Shown here piece by piece: positions 48,362-57,132 of a DNA stretch of 64,000 nucleotides; position 1 is the first letter of the stretch, and the number at the start of each line of letters is the position of its first letter. Location: positions 117,829-181,828 of the forward strand of contig JAFGUG010000043.1 in NCBI GenBank assembly GCA_016938655.1, read 5' to 3'. A model generated the notes under the pieces. That model saw only the letters and a list, made by a program, of their open reading frames with translations, did no database searches and had not been told where the DNA came from. This DNA comes from Thiotrichales bacterium. GTDB lineage: Bacteria > Pseudomonadota > Gammaproteobacteria > Thiomicrospirales > Thiomicrospiraceae. A program made the translations under genes and the position numbers.

Positions 48362-49573
48362 ATGTCTGACGTAAAAAAGGTCGTTTTAGCCTATTCTGGT
48401 GGTTTAGATACTTCAATCATTGCTAAGTGGTTACAAGATGAATATGACTGTGAAGTGGTGACATTCACAGCCGATATTGGTCAAGGTGAAGAGATTGAGC
48501 CGGCTCGCGCCAAGGCACAAGCGATGGGGATTAAAGAGATCTATATTGAAGATCTACGTGAAGAATTTGCACGTGATTTTGTTTTCCCAATGATGCGTGC
48601 TAACTCAATTTACGAAGGTGAGTATCGTTTAGGTACCTCTATTGCGCGTCCTTTGATTTCAAAACGTTTAGTTGAAATTGCACAAGAAGTCGGCGCGGAT
48701 GCGATCGCTCACGGTGCAACCGGTAAAGGAAACGACCAAGTCCGTTTTGAGCTTAACGCTTACGCCTTAATGCCTGATGTCAAAGTGATTGCGCCTTGGC
48801 GTGAGTGGGACTTAATGTCTCGTGAAAAGCTTATGGCTTACGCAGAAGAGCACAATATTTCGGTTGAGAAGAAAAAAGGTAAAAAATCGCCTTATTCAAT
48901 GGATGCGAACTTGCTGCATATCTCCTATGAAGGGGGCATTATCGAGCACCCAGAGAATGAGCCTGAAGAAGACATGTGGCTATGGACGGTTTCACCTGAG
49001 AACGCACCAGATGTGGCAACCTACTTAGATATTGAGTTTGAAAAAGGCGACATCGTCGGTATCAATGGCGAGAAAATGTCTCCAGCGACCGTGATGGAAT
49101 ATCTGAACAAAGTGGGCGGTGCTAACGGTATCGGTCGTGATGATATTGTTGAAAACCGTTTTGTAGGCATGAAGGCACGTGGTTGTTATGAAACACCTGC
49201 TGGAACGATTATGTTGAAAGCGCACCGTGCAATGGAGTCTTTAACCTTAGACCGAAATGCTGCGCACCTTAAAGACGAACTAATGCCAAAGTACGCTGAG
49301 ATGATCTATAACGGTTTTTGGTTTGCACCAGAACGTGAAATGTTACAGGCTTTAATTGATCACTCACAAACCTATGTCACCGGTAATGTACGCCTTAAAT
49401 TGTACAAAGGTAACGTCGTAGTCGTGGGTCGTACCTCTGAATTTAGTTTGTTTGACGAAGCGATTGCTACCTTTGAAGAAGATGGCGGCGCATACAACCA
49501 TAAAGATGCGGAAGGCTTTATTAAGCTAAACGCACTGCGTTTAAAAACAGCAGCTAAAAAACGTCGTTCGTAA
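48362..49573 (+). CDS. argG: Argininosuccinate synthase
   Basis: Condenses citrulline and aspartate with ATP in arginine synthesis. The 403-residue protein has the PP-loop [56 protein letters not shown] and [22 protein letters not shown]. This is the typical shorter bacterial/eukaryotic-like class. It is single behind its own promoter, with a terminator at 49631. Confidence 0.98.
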   Translation: MSDVKKVVLAYSGGLDTSIIAKWLQDEYDCEVVTFTADIGQGEEIEPARAKAQAMGIKEIYIEDLREEFARDFVFPMMRANSIYEGEYRLGTSIARPLISKRLVEIAQEVGADAIAHGATGKGNDQVRFELNAYALMPDVKVIAPWREWDLMSREKLMAYAEEHNISVEKKKGKKSPYSMDANLLHISYEGGIIEHPENEPEEDMWLWTVSPENAPDVATYLDIEFEKGDIVGINGEKMSPATVMEYLNKVGGANGIGRDDIVENRFVGMKARGCYETPAGTIMLKAHRAMESLTLDRNAAHLKDELMPKYAEMIYNGFWFAPEREMLQALIDHSQTYVTGNVRLKLYKGNVVVVGRTSEFSLFDEAIATFEEDGGAYNHKDAEGFIKLNALRLKTAAKKRRS

Positions 49574-49630
49574 TGTTTACGAACGACAGATTATGATGTT
49601 CGCAATGAAGTGAATGTCATAAAAAAACCA

Positions 49631-49656
49631 TAAAGGCGGAAATTTCCGCCTTTATT
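49631..49656 (+). terminator. Intrinsic terminator after argG
   Basis: AAAGGCGGAA pairs with TTCCGCCTTT around a very short loop, with an A-rich left side and ATTATAT on the right. The T-run is weak. Confidence 0.7.
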
Positions 49657-49712
49657 ATATCTAGAGACTTTGCAGAACTTGCTAAGGACTCATATAGTTA
49701 AAAAGTGATCTG

Positions 49713-50225
49713 ATGCACGACAAAAAATCAAACATTCCTGCACCGCCTTTTAAAACCCTCTTTACCCATCCAGCGCTCCTGTTAGGCTTTGGGTTTGGTT
49801 CTGGTTTGATTAAACCGGGCCCGGGTACGTGGGGGACTTTATTGGGTTTAGCGCTGTTTGTTCCATTACTTTTATGGAGTGAAACCGCTGCTTGGATTGT
49901 GTTTATTTTGTCGGTGTTGTTTGGTTCTTGGATTTGCGGCAAAGCGGCCGATATTGTCGGGGTGCACGATCATGGTGGCATTGTTTGGGATGAATTTGCC
50001 GGCATTTGGTTGGTGCTTTTGTGCTTACCAGAGCAAACGCCATGGATGTGGCTGTGTGCATTCGTTGCATTTCGACTGTTTGATATTTTTAAGCCATGGC
50101 CAATTAATTGGGCGGACTCCAAAGTTCATGGTGGAACAGGCATTATGTTAGATGATCTATTGGCTGGTGGAATGGCGATAGGAATTATTTGGGCTATCCA
50201 TATATCTTTGAATTTGTTGTTTTAA
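49713..50225 (+). CDS. pgpA: Phosphatidylglycerophosphatase A
   Basis: A 170-residue inner-membrane enzyme that removes phosphate from phosphatidylglycerophosphate. It has the PgpA signatures GFGSGLIKPGPGTWGTLLG, DHGGIVWDEFAGIWLVL (catalytic Asp/Glu) and RLFDIFKPWPINWADSKVHGGTGIMLDDLLAG. About four transmembrane helices are present. The upstream neighbour thiL, common elsewhere, is absent. Confidence 0.96.
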   Translation: MHDKKSNIPAPPFKTLFTHPALLLGFGFGSGLIKPGPGTWGTLLGLALFVPLLLWSETAAWIVFILSVLFGSWICGKAADIVGVHDHGGIVWDEFAGIWLVLLCLPEQTPWMWLCAFVAFRLFDIFKPWPINWADSKVHGGTGIMLDDLLAGGMAIGIIWAIHISLNLLF

Positions 50226-50292
50226 TTGAATTCGGGTATATTAGCCGGCATAATTTTATAGTATAAGTAAAAATAGTTATTGGGGATAAGAA

Positions 50293-50589
50293 ATGTTTAT
50301 AGCTTGCGATGATGCAAAACGATTAATTAAAGACAAACACGCGCAACTGGTTGATGTTCGTACACCAGAAGAGTACGCAATGAGTAAGCTACCAGGTGCC
50401 ATTAATCTTCCTTTGCAAGATATTGACACGCTTGGCGAGTCAAAGTTGGATAAGTCGATGCCGGTTATTGTTTTTTGTCGTTCTGGACAGCGTTCACATA
50501 TGGCGATGCAAATTTTAATGTCTCAAGGTTTTACCGATGTTCATAACCTGGGTTCATTTATGGCTTGGCATCAGTGTCCTGACCTGTAA
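50293..50589 (+). CDS. Single-domain rhodanese
   Basis: A 98-residue cytoplasmic rhodanese domain. It shows QLVDVRTPEEYAMSKLPGAINLP and the active-site loop FCRSGQRSHMAMQIL with the persulfide cysteine. This size and loop resemble GlpE/PspE-like sulfurtransferases. The partner is unknown. It follows pgpA by 68 bp and has its own terminator. Confidence 0.9.
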   Translation: MFIACDDAKRLIKDKHAQLVDVRTPEEYAMSKLPGAINLPLQDIDTLGESKLDKSMPVIVFCRSGQRSHMAMQILMSQGFTDVHNLGSFMAWHQCPDL

Positions 50590-50615
50590 CGTTAACGTTT
50601 AACACCGTTTTTCAA

Positions 50616-50641
50616 AGAGAGCGCCCTAGGCGCTTTTTTTG
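50616..50641 (+). terminator. Intrinsic terminator
   Basis: AGCGCC pairs with GGCGCT around a CTA loop, followed by seven Ts; it ends the rhodanese gene. Confidence 0.9.
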
Positions 50642-50674
50642 TTTAAAGTATTTAAAAACTATAATTTAAACTGA

Positions 50675-50684
50675 GCAGGCCTGC
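50675..50684. repeat. GCAGGCCTGC palindrome (intergenic)
   Basis: Exact core preceded by TTTAAACTGA and followed by TTAATTTG, 55 bp before the next gene start. Confidence 0.9.
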
Positions 50685-50738
50685 TTAATTTGTCAAAATC
50701 AAATTAAACGTAAACCGTTTTAAGATAAGAGAAAACCA

Positions 50739-51083
50739 ATGAAAAAGCATTTTACAGCGTTACAAAATATGGCCAATCAACAGGGCGAAGCTTTCTCCTC
50801 CGTTTTAAAAACAGTATTAACGGAAAACTTGAGCGAACTAGAAACTGCGTTTGTTCAAGATTTATCGCACATCAGCCAGGCGGCGAGTTTTGCGGGTGAG
50901 ATGACGATTGATGCCGTGGTGTTTCTGAAAGACAACTTATACCGTTGTGACTATTCGTATAACTGGCAGATTGCTTGGACCTGTTCAGGCACGCAAGAGG
51001 CCGGGCGGGTTAAAGAGAAGGTTCGTTTTACGGTAGCCGATGACGGTGAAATTGAATTTAAGTTTTTAAAGTTAGACGCTTAA
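50739..51083 (+). CDS. Conserved-looking hypothetical protein
   Basis: A 114-residue soluble protein with no signal peptide. The N-terminal half is helical (about 1-50); the C-terminal half looks beta-rich with several aromatic and cysteine residues (LYRCDYSYNWQIAWTCSG). I recognise no family or motif. The start is preceded by AGAGAAAAC. Its gene ends 7 bp before the convergent lpxH end. Confidence 0.6.
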   Translation: MKKHFTALQNMANQQGEAFSSVLKTVLTENLSELETAFVQDLSHISQAASFAGEMTIDAVVFLKDNLYRCDYSYNWQIAWTCSGTQEAGRVKEKVRFTVADDGEIEFKFLKLDA

Positions 51084-51089
51084 TGTTAA

Positions 51090-51836
51090 TTATTTGAGTT
51101 CGTTATTTGTATAGTCCATAAAGAGAATGGTTTGTTTATTGACCTGAATGATTTTAGCGTCGGGTCGCCAATCGCCTAATACCCAACGCGTTTTGCTTTG
51201 ACCGCTGAGGTTAATCTTATGCTTGTCTGGGCGATGGGTATGACCATGAATCAGATCGGTTACCTTGGGGAAACGCTTGAGAAGGTTTTCAACCGCTAAA
51301 CCGTTCACGTCCATAATATTTTCCGCTTTATTCTGATTTAAGCTTTTCGACTTTTCTCGCATACCATTGCCAATCTCTAGGCGTTTCTTTTTACTCAGTT
51401 TTAAAAACAGCCACATCACGAATGGATTGCGTAATACTTTGCGAGCTCGTTGATAACTAAGGTCGTCGGTACAGAGTTGATCACCATGCAGCATCAGTAG
51501 TTCATGGCCATATAAGTTAATAGAGTAGGGTTCGGTAATGGGTTGAATGCCGGTGGCTTGCCAAAACGGCTTGCGCATTAAAAAGTCACGGTTCCCAAAC
51601 AGTAGATAAATTGGCAGGCCTGCTTGAGTGAGTTTGGCAAACTGCTGTATCGCGGTTTGGTAAAGCTCCAAGCCAATATCATCCCCCACCCACATTTCAA
51701 AGAGATCGCCCAAGATGTAAAGCGAATCAGCTTTTGGCGCTTCATGCTCTAAAAAGTGGTAAAAAGCTTGATTAATGGAGTTTGCATCATCCGGTTGAAG
51801 ATGGATGTCGGCAATGATTAGGCTATATGAGTTCAT
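51090..51836 (-). CDS. lpxH: UDP-2,3-diacylglucosamine pyrophosphohydrolase
   Basis: Lipid A pathway step that yields lipid X. A 248-residue calcineurin-like metallophosphoesterase with the full metal set: IIADIHL (DxH), LGDLFEMWVGDD, FGNRDFLM, LHGD and IHGHTHRP. GNRDF and DDLSYQ are as in LpxH. An exact palindrome at 51614 encodes the QAGLPIYLLF segment. Convergent with the preceding hypothetical gene. Confidence 0.96.
   Translation of the reverse strand: MNSYSLIIADIHLQPDDANSINQAFYHFLEHEAPKADSLYILGDLFEMWVGDDIGLELYQTAIQQFAKLTQAGLPIYLLFGNRDFLMRKPFWQATGIQPITEPYSINLYGHELLMLHGDQLCTDDLSYQRARKVLRNPFVMWLFLKLSKKKRLEIGNGMREKSKSLNQNKAENIMDVNGLAVENLLKRFPKVTDLIHGHTHRPDKHKINLSGQSKTRWVLGDWRPDAKIIQVNKQTILFMDYTNNELK
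51614..51623. repeat. GCAGGCCTGC palindrome (in lpxH)
   Basis: Exact core in the coding region, read as Ala-Gly-Leu on the reverse strand. Confidence 0.9.
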
Positions 51837-51948
51837 GTGCCAATTGTAGCAGGCCTGTTGACTTTTGTAAGCGGGTAAAGAGAGTGTGCCTTGTGAATAA
51901 AGCGATTAACGAAGCGAGAGGGGATTAAAAGAGTGTCAGGCAAACCGA

Positions 51949-51958
51949 GCAGGCCTGC
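51949..51958. repeat. GCAGGCCTGC palindrome (intergenic)
   Basis: Exact core followed by CTGATTC, just downstream of ppiB. A shorter GCAGGCCTG variant lies at 51849, next to the lpxH start. Confidence 0.9.
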
Positions 51959-51983
51959 CTGATTCTAGATTAATCGAAAAGGT

Positions 51984-52487
51984 TTAGTCTTCGATTAAGG
52001 TTGTTTTGGTGATTAAGATGTCTTCAACAGGGACATCTTGGTGCCCACGACGTGAGGTGGTTTCCACACCAGCCATGGCATCCACTACGTCCATACCCTC
52101 TATGACTTTACCAAATACGGCATAACCCCATCCCTGAGTGGTTTTAGCTGTGTGGTTTAGGAAATCATTGTCTTTTAAGTTAATAAAAAACTGCGTGGTC
52201 GCTGAGTTAGGATCCATAGTGCGCGCATAGGCTAAGGTGCCGCGTTCATTTTTAAGACCATTGTCCGCTTCGTTCTCAATTGGGTCACCCGAAGGCTTAT
52301 CTTCCATGCCTGGTAGCATGCCGCCGCCTTGTGCCATAAAGTTAGGAATAATGCGGTGAAACAAGGTACCGTTGAACCAGTTATCCATCACATAGTGAAT
52401 AAAGTTTTCGGTTCCAATCGGTGCGTTTTCTGCATCCAGTTCAACTGTGATGTTACCCATTGTGGTGCTAATAATAACTTTTGGCAT
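51984..52487 (-). CDS. ppiB: Cytoplasmic peptidyl-prolyl isomerase B
   Basis: A 167-residue cyclophilin without a signal peptide. Catalytic residues are in LFHRIIPNFMAQGG (Arg, Phe) and ATTQFFINLKDNDFLNH (Gln/Phe), with AVFGKVIEGMDVVDAM at the end. It lies 37 bp downstream of the periplasmic paralogue and near cysS, as often seen. Confidence 0.96.
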   Translation of the reverse strand: MPKVIISTTMGNITVELDAENAPIGTENFIHYVMDNWFNGTLFHRIIPNFMAQGGGMLPGMEDKPSGDPIENEADNGLKNERGTLAYARTMDPNSATTQFFINLKDNDFLNHTAKTTQGWGYAVFGKVIEGMDVVDAMAGVETTSRRGHQDVPVEDILITKTTLIED

Positions 52488-52524
52488 TGCTTTAATCCTA
52501 TTTTAAAGTGTTAATTCTATTGGG

Positions 52525-53127
52525 TTATTTAATTTGACGTGCTTTTTCAATAATAACGGGTTCCATGGGTACATCACCAAAGCCGTTTTTAAAACCGGTT
52601 TTCACTAAGCGAATTTGGTTGACCACTTTCATGCCCTGAATCACACGACCAAACACGGCATAGCCGTATGCACGGTCGGTTTTTTCACGAAAATCTAAAA
52701 AGCTATTTTGGGCAACGTTGATAAAAAATTGTGCCGAGGCCGAATGTGGGTCGTTAGTCCGCGCCATTGAGACCATGCCGATTTTATTTTGTAAGCCATT
52801 ATCCGCTTCATTTTTGATGGGTGCACGGGTGATTTTCTTTTGCATACTTTCGGTAAAGCCCCCCCCTTGAACCATAAAGTTAGGAATCACTCGGTGAAAA
52901 ATAGTGCCATCGTAAAACCCTTCGTTTACATAAGCTAAAAAGTTCTTCACCGTTTCGGGTGCTTTGTCTGGATAAAGCTCCATCACAATCGTACCCATAT
53001 TGGTTTCAATTAATACTTGAGGAAGGGTATTTTTTGGGGCATCTGATTGTGCTTCAGCTTGTGCAATTGGGCTAATTAATAACGCTAAAAAAGCGGCTTG
53101 AAAGGTTAAAAATAGACGTCTAGTCAT
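52525..53127 (-). CDS. ppiA: Periplasmic peptidyl-prolyl isomerase A-like cyclophilin
   Basis: A 200-residue secreted cyclophilin. The signal peptide is residues 1-23 (LFLTFQAAFLALLISPIAQA). The fold shows FHRVIPNFMVQGGGF and SAQFFINVAQNSFLDF. The ATG at 53127 is chosen over an upstream one at 53175 because it gives a proper signal peptide and has GGAGCGAA before it. It is a paralogue of the next gene, with one copy in each compartment. Confidence 0.92.
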   Translation of the reverse strand: MTRRLFLTFQAAFLALLISPIAQAEAQSDAPKNTLPQVLIETNMGTIVMELYPDKAPETVKNFLAYVNEGFYDGTIFHRVIPNFMVQGGGFTESMQKKITRAPIKNEADNGLQNKIGMVSMARTNDPHSASAQFFINVAQNSFLDFREKTDRAYGYAVFGRVIQGMKVVNQIRLVKTGFKNGFGDVPMEPVIIEKARQIK

Positions 53128-53267
53128 AAGGATTCGCTCCGAAATTATGGGTGTTTCATGTACAATAGGCGACATTCTAACATTAGGCTTGGCTCTCCTA
53201 AACCGCTTTTTAAGGTTTTAGGTTACGGAATGATTGAAACAGATTGGATACGCTGTTTTCAATTTAA

Positions 53268-53277
53268 GCAGGCCTGC
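53268..53277. repeat. GCAGGCCTGC palindrome (before cysS)
   Basis: Exact core with AATTTAA before and TTAATCT after, 46 bp upstream of the cysS start. Confidence 0.9.
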
Positions 53278-53322
53278 TTAATCTGACTGTTGTCCACCTT
53301 TTAAATAGAGATCAAAATCGCT

Positions 53323-54690
53323 ATGGCACTGCACATTTACAATACTGAAACTCGACAAAAATCCTTGTTTACTCCGATTCATGCCAACAAAGTCGGTATG
53401 TATGTGTGTGGGGTTACGGTGTATGACTTGTGTCACATTGGTCATGCGCGTGTCATGGTGGTGTTTGATACGGTGGTTCGCCATCTGCGTAGTTTGGGTT
53501 ACGAGGTGAATTATGTTCGCAATATCACCGATATTGACGATAAAATCATTAAGCGTGCGCTTGAAAATGGTGAGTCGATTCAATCTTTAACCACGCGCAT
53601 GATTGCTGAGATGCACGCCGATGAAGCTGCGTTGAATATTATACGTCCTGATGATGAACCAAAAGCAACCGAGTACATGGATGAAATCAAACACATGATT
53701 CACGCTTTGATTGAAAAAGGCCACGCCTATCCCGCAAAAAATGGCGATGTTTACTTTAAAGTGAACTCGTTTGAGAAATACGGACGTCTCTCGGGTAAAA
53801 ACTTAGAAGACTTGCAAGCGGGTGCACGCGTTGAAGTAAATGACATTAAACAAGACCCAATGGATTTTGTGTTGTGGAAGGCTTCAAAAGAGAATGAGCC
53901 CGCTTGGGATTCAAGTTGGGGGGGCGGGCGTCCCGGTTGGCACATTGAGTGTTCGGCGATGTCCACCAAATGTTTAGGCAATCATTTTGATATTCACGGT
54001 GGTGGGTTGGATTTATCGTTCCCGCATCATGAAAACGAGATTGCCCAATCCGAGTGTGCCACCGGTGAACAGTATGTGAACACGTGGATGCATTGTGGGT
54101 TTGTGCGCATTGATGATGAAAAGATGTCAAAGTCATTAAACAACTTCTTTACCATTCGTGAAGTGTTAAAAGTCTTTCAGCCAGAGGTTATTCGTTATTT
54201 CTTATTGGCCAGTCACTATCGCAGCCCGGTCAACTATTCGCAAGAGAATTTAGAGGCCGCTAAAGCCAGTGTAGGTCGTTTATATACCGCGGTTGAAGCA
54301 ATTAAGCCAGCGGAGCCGATTCAAGGTTCTGCGTTTGAAAACGACTTTAACGATGCCATGAATGACGATTTTAATACCCCTAAAGCGATGGCGGTGTTAT
54401 TTGAGTTAGCCAAAGAGGTAAATAAAACCAAAGAGGCAGGCCTGTGCGGTTTATTGATTAAGTTAGCCAATCAGATTGGTCTACTTGAGCAAGACCCAGA
54501 GAGTTTCTTTAAAGCACAGCCTGCGGATTCAGCGTTTGGGGAAGAGCAGATTGAAGCGTTGATTGCTGAACGTAAAACGGCACGTGCCAATAAAGATTTT
54601 AAACGTTCCGATGAAATTCGCGATGAACTTTTAGCGCAAGGGATAGAGTTATTAGATAGCGCTGAAGGCACCACTTGGCGCCGCAATTAA
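53323..54690 (+). CDS. cysS: Cysteinyl-tRNA synthetase
   Basis: Class I synthetase, 455 residues. The zinc/nucleotide region is [20 protein letters not shown] (HIGH), and [15 protein letters not shown] and [12 protein letters not shown] follow. [10 protein letters not shown] is the KMSKS loop. The C-terminal anticodon region is intact ([25 protein letters not shown]). It is divergent from the cyclophilins. A GCAGGCCTG variant lies within it at 54436. Confidence 0.98.
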   Translation: MALHIYNTETRQKSLFTPIHANKVGMYVCGVTVYDLCHIGHARVMVVFDTVVRHLRSLGYEVNYVRNITDIDDKIIKRALENGESIQSLTTRMIAEMHADEAALNIIRPDDEPKATEYMDEIKHMIHALIEKGHAYPAKNGDVYFKVNSFEKYGRLSGKNLEDLQAGARVEVNDIKQDPMDFVLWKASKENEPAWDSSWGGGRPGWHIECSAMSTKCLGNHFDIHGGGLDLSFPHHENEIAQSECATGEQYVNTWMHCGFVRIDDEKMSKSLNNFFTIREVLKVFQPEVIRYFLLASHYRSPVNYSQENLEAAKASVGRLYTAVEAIKPAEPIQGSAFENDFNDAMNDDFNTPKAMAVLFELAKEVNKTKEAGLCGLLIKLANQIGLLEQDPESFFKAQPADSAFGEEQIEALIAERKTARANKDFKRSDEIRDELLAQGIELLDSAEGTTWRRN

Positions 54691-54841
54691 CCCCAAATAA
54701 AAATGATACTATCGTCGCCCGTAGAGCCTTGGTATAGAGCTTGTAGAGTGTTGTTCAAAGAGTTAAGCAAGCATTGAAAGGCGTTAATGGTGTTTCCATG
54801 CTTAATGTAAGTGATTGATTAGATTTTGAAATATCAGGGTC

Positions 54842-54892
54842 ATTAGTAAATTTATTTGGGTTATTAGTTTGACTAAATAAGTATTTACTAAT
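54842..54892. repeat. Inverted repeat overlapping the small-RNA promoter
   Basis: ATTAGTAAAT at 54842-54851 is a perfect reverse complement of ATTTACTAAT at 54883-54892. The right arm covers the spacer and start of the -10 box at 54892-54897, as expected for a repressor operator. The stretch from the cysS stop to 54842 shows nothing else recognisable. Confidence 0.5.
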
Positions 54893-54897
54893 ATAAT
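54869..54897 (+). promoter_or_regulatory. Near-consensus sigma-70 promoter of the candidate small RNA
   Basis: TTGACT (54869-54874), a 17-bp spacer, TATAAT (54892-54897). One mismatch from the full consensus. Predicted start near 54904. Confidence 0.8.
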
Positions 54898-54903
54898 TGG
54901 CTC

Positions 54904-54995
54904 ATTCATGTTTTTCATGAGTATCCTCCTCTGATTATTTCATTAGAAATAATATTTGAATCCCAGACCGGTTTACTGTTCTGGGATTTTTTTGT
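54904..54995 (+). ncRNA. Candidate small RNA of about 92 nt
   Basis: The predicted transcript folds into three hairpins: TCATG/CATGA near 54905-54921; ATTATTTC/GAAATAAT near 54934-54954; and the terminator stem AATCCCAGA/TCTGGGATT ending in seven Ts. Between the first two is an unpaired C-rich TATCCTCCTCTG, complementary to Shine-Dalgarno sequences. No ORF with a ribosome site is present. The promoter and terminator are strong; the function is inferred. The remaining 120 bp to the slt end shows nothing. Confidence 0.6.
54959..54995 (+). terminator. Intrinsic terminator of the candidate small RNA
   Basis: AATCCCAGA (54959-54967) pairs with TCTGGGATT (54980-54988) around a 12-nt loop, followed by Ts. 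Confidence 0.9.
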
Positions 54996-55116
54996 CCTTA
55001 ATTTAGGGTTAAGGTAGAGGTCTGTTGTGGCAATAAGCATTGTGAAGGCGAGGGTATGAAAGGATGTACGTGTTTGTAAATTGATAGTGCAAGGCTATTT
55101 AGAGCCAGCAACACTT

Positions 55117-57132
55117 TTACTTGCTGGCAACCGCTTGACCAATCGGTGGCATAACATCATGCAGACGGTCGTACTTTTTATTAAGTAAAGATTTAAAGAT
55201 TGTGGTGTATTCCAATACCGCTTTGACATAGGCGCGGGTTTCGGAGAACGGAATCGAATCCACCCATTGATCAGCTGGCAGGCTGTGATCTTTTGGAATC
55301 CAGCTATCAACTCGTTTTGGGCCCGCATTGTAAGAGGCGGTGGCCAGTACCTTATTGCCATCGTATTTTTTATGCAGGTACGCCAGATACGCACTGCCTA
55401 ATTCAATGTTTGATTTAGGTTGGGTTAGAACACTTTTAGGCGTTCGTTTAATACCGATTTTTCGACCAATGTATTTAGCCGTTTGCGGCATTAGCTGCAT
55501 CAAACCAACGGCTCCCGCTGATGACTGTATATCCTCAGAAAAGGCACTTTCTCGTCTAATCACGCCATATATCCAAGCGGGATCTACGCCATGTTTATCG
55601 GCACTTTGCATGACTGGGCTTTGGTGGGGAATAGGGAAGCGGACCGATAAATCATTCCACTTTTTAGCTCTGGCAGCGGTGGTAATCGCCATAGAGTACT
55701 GTTTCCACTCATTGGTTAAAATAGCCACGGCATGCAGTTCATCGGTTTCAACTTTATCAAGCAGGTTATACCATTCACGCTTGGCACTGGTCAGCCAGTC
55801 AATAGCTAACAGCTCTTGCATACGCTGAAGCTGAGGGTACTTTTTAATTAGGATAGCACTGTCAATCGGTTTGACTGGGTCAGGGTTGAACTGATAGTCC
55901 TTTTTTAAGATGTCTGCAGCTAAAAAAGCGTAATAGTTTCGTTGTTTAGCAAGGGTTTGATAAATCGCAATCGCGGGTTTTTCATCGCCCGTTGCCGCCA
56001 GTGCGCGTGCCTTCCAGTATTGCCACTGTTTTTCAGTTTGTTGTTCTTTATCCATCAGAGCAATGGTATCCAGGAGCAGTTGCCAATTAGAGGTTTTTAA
56101 CGCAATTTGAGCTTGCCATCTTAAGCTTTCCTCGGACGCGCCGCCATTACCATTGACCTCTTTTAAATACCCTTCCGCTTCCGGTTGGTAGCGATAGGCA
56201 GTGCGCAATGCAATGCTGCGCTTCATCTGATTGTATTGTGTATTTGAAAAGCCGTATTGTTTATGAAAACGCTCGAGGGTTTGCAGTGCTTGTTCAGGTT
56301 CTTTGCGGGTTAATCGTTCAATGCCTTGGGTAAAAATCTGTTTTTTGACAACTGCACTAATTGATTTATCCAGCGGCTTTTCAATTAGGGCAGGGTTTTT
56401 ATAAACGGCCAACCAGGTTTGAAACATTTTCTGCTCTTTTTTTGAGAGGTCTTTAGAAATGGTTTGCGCTAAGCTGGTTCGTCCTTTTTGCATGGCTAAA
56501 CCTATGCGTTCCCAAATCATCGAGCCGGTAATTTTGTTATTGTCTTTTAACAATTTCGCAATCGGTAAACAGGCTTTGCTTAGGTAATCATCATCGACCC
56601 AAAGTTTCTGTGCTTGGCTAATGGCTTGAGTGCGTTTATTGTTTTGTGCTAATGCTCGGGTGTGGTAACACTGTAAATCTCGGCTCTGTTGCGGTTTGTA
56701 GTATTTAAGGTAGTGATTCCACTGTTTTTCTGTGCCCAGATAGGTTAACCACTTTACATAGAGGCGGTCGCCCAGGTAGTTGTTTTGGTTCTCTTCAATA
56801 AACTGAGTGATTAAGCGGTGCGGCGTACTTTTAAAGTGCAGACGGTAGTCGTGATAGAGCAGGTAGGGGTTGAGTTCGTAGTTTTTAAGTTTGGCTTTGT
56901 ATTTGGCAATAGAAGGGCGATCGTTTGCTTTTATGGCTTGGTAAGCATCTAAAAATGCTTGCTGGTTTTCGGTTAAATTGTTAGCGGCGTAGCTACTTGA
57001 TGTAAGCAACAGAAGCATCAGCACGAACGGCTTAACGAAAGTTTTGGCACGCCAGAGTGAATGTGGGGTTGCTGTTATGATACGGTGCGCTATGGCAACG
57101 TAGTTTGGAATGATCTTAGGTGTTTTGAACAT
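55117..57132 (-). CDS. slt: Soluble lytic murein transglycosylase Slt
   Basis: Periplasmic enzyme cleaving peptidoglycan glycan strands. The 671-residue protein has an N-terminal signal-like hydrophobic region (about 36-50), a long alpha-helical superhelix (U/L domains, about 55-480) and the C-terminal catalytic domain. Catalytic Glu is in RRESAFSEDIQSSAGAVGLMQLMPQTAKYIGR, with ASYNAGPKRV after it. It overlaps mltD by 17 bp. Confidence 0.93.
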   Translation of the reverse strand: MFKTPKIIPNYVAIAHRIITATPHSLWRAKTFVKPFVLMLLLLTSSSYAANNLTENQQAFLDAYQAIKANDRPSIAKYKAKLKNYELNPYLLYHDYRLHFKSTPHRLITQFIEENQNNYLGDRLYVKWLTYLGTEKQWNHYLKYYKPQQSRDLQCYHTRALAQNNKRTQAISQAQKLWVDDDYLSKACLPIAKLLKDNNKITGSMIWERIGLAMQKGRTSLAQTISKDLSKKEQKMFQTWLAVYKNPALIEKPLDKSISAVVKKQIFTQGIERLTRKEPEQALQTLERFHKQYGFSNTQYNQMKRSIALRTAYRYQPEAEGYLKEVNGNGGASEESLRWQAQIALKTSNWQLLLDTIALMDKEQQTEKQWQYWKARALAATGDEKPAIAIYQTLAKQRNYYAFLAADILKKDYQFNPDPVKPIDSAILIKKYPQLQRMQELLAIDWLTSAKREWYNLLDKVETDELHAVAILTNEWKQYSMAITTAARAKKWNDLSVRFPIPHQSPVMQSADKHGVDPAWIYGVIRRESAFSEDIQSSAGAVGLMQLMPQTAKYIGRKIGIKRTPKSVLTQPKSNIELGSAYLAYLHKKYDGNKVLATASYNAGPKRVDSWIPKDHSLPADQWVDSIPFSETRAYVKAVLEYTTIFKSLLNKKYDRLHDVMPPIGQAVASK

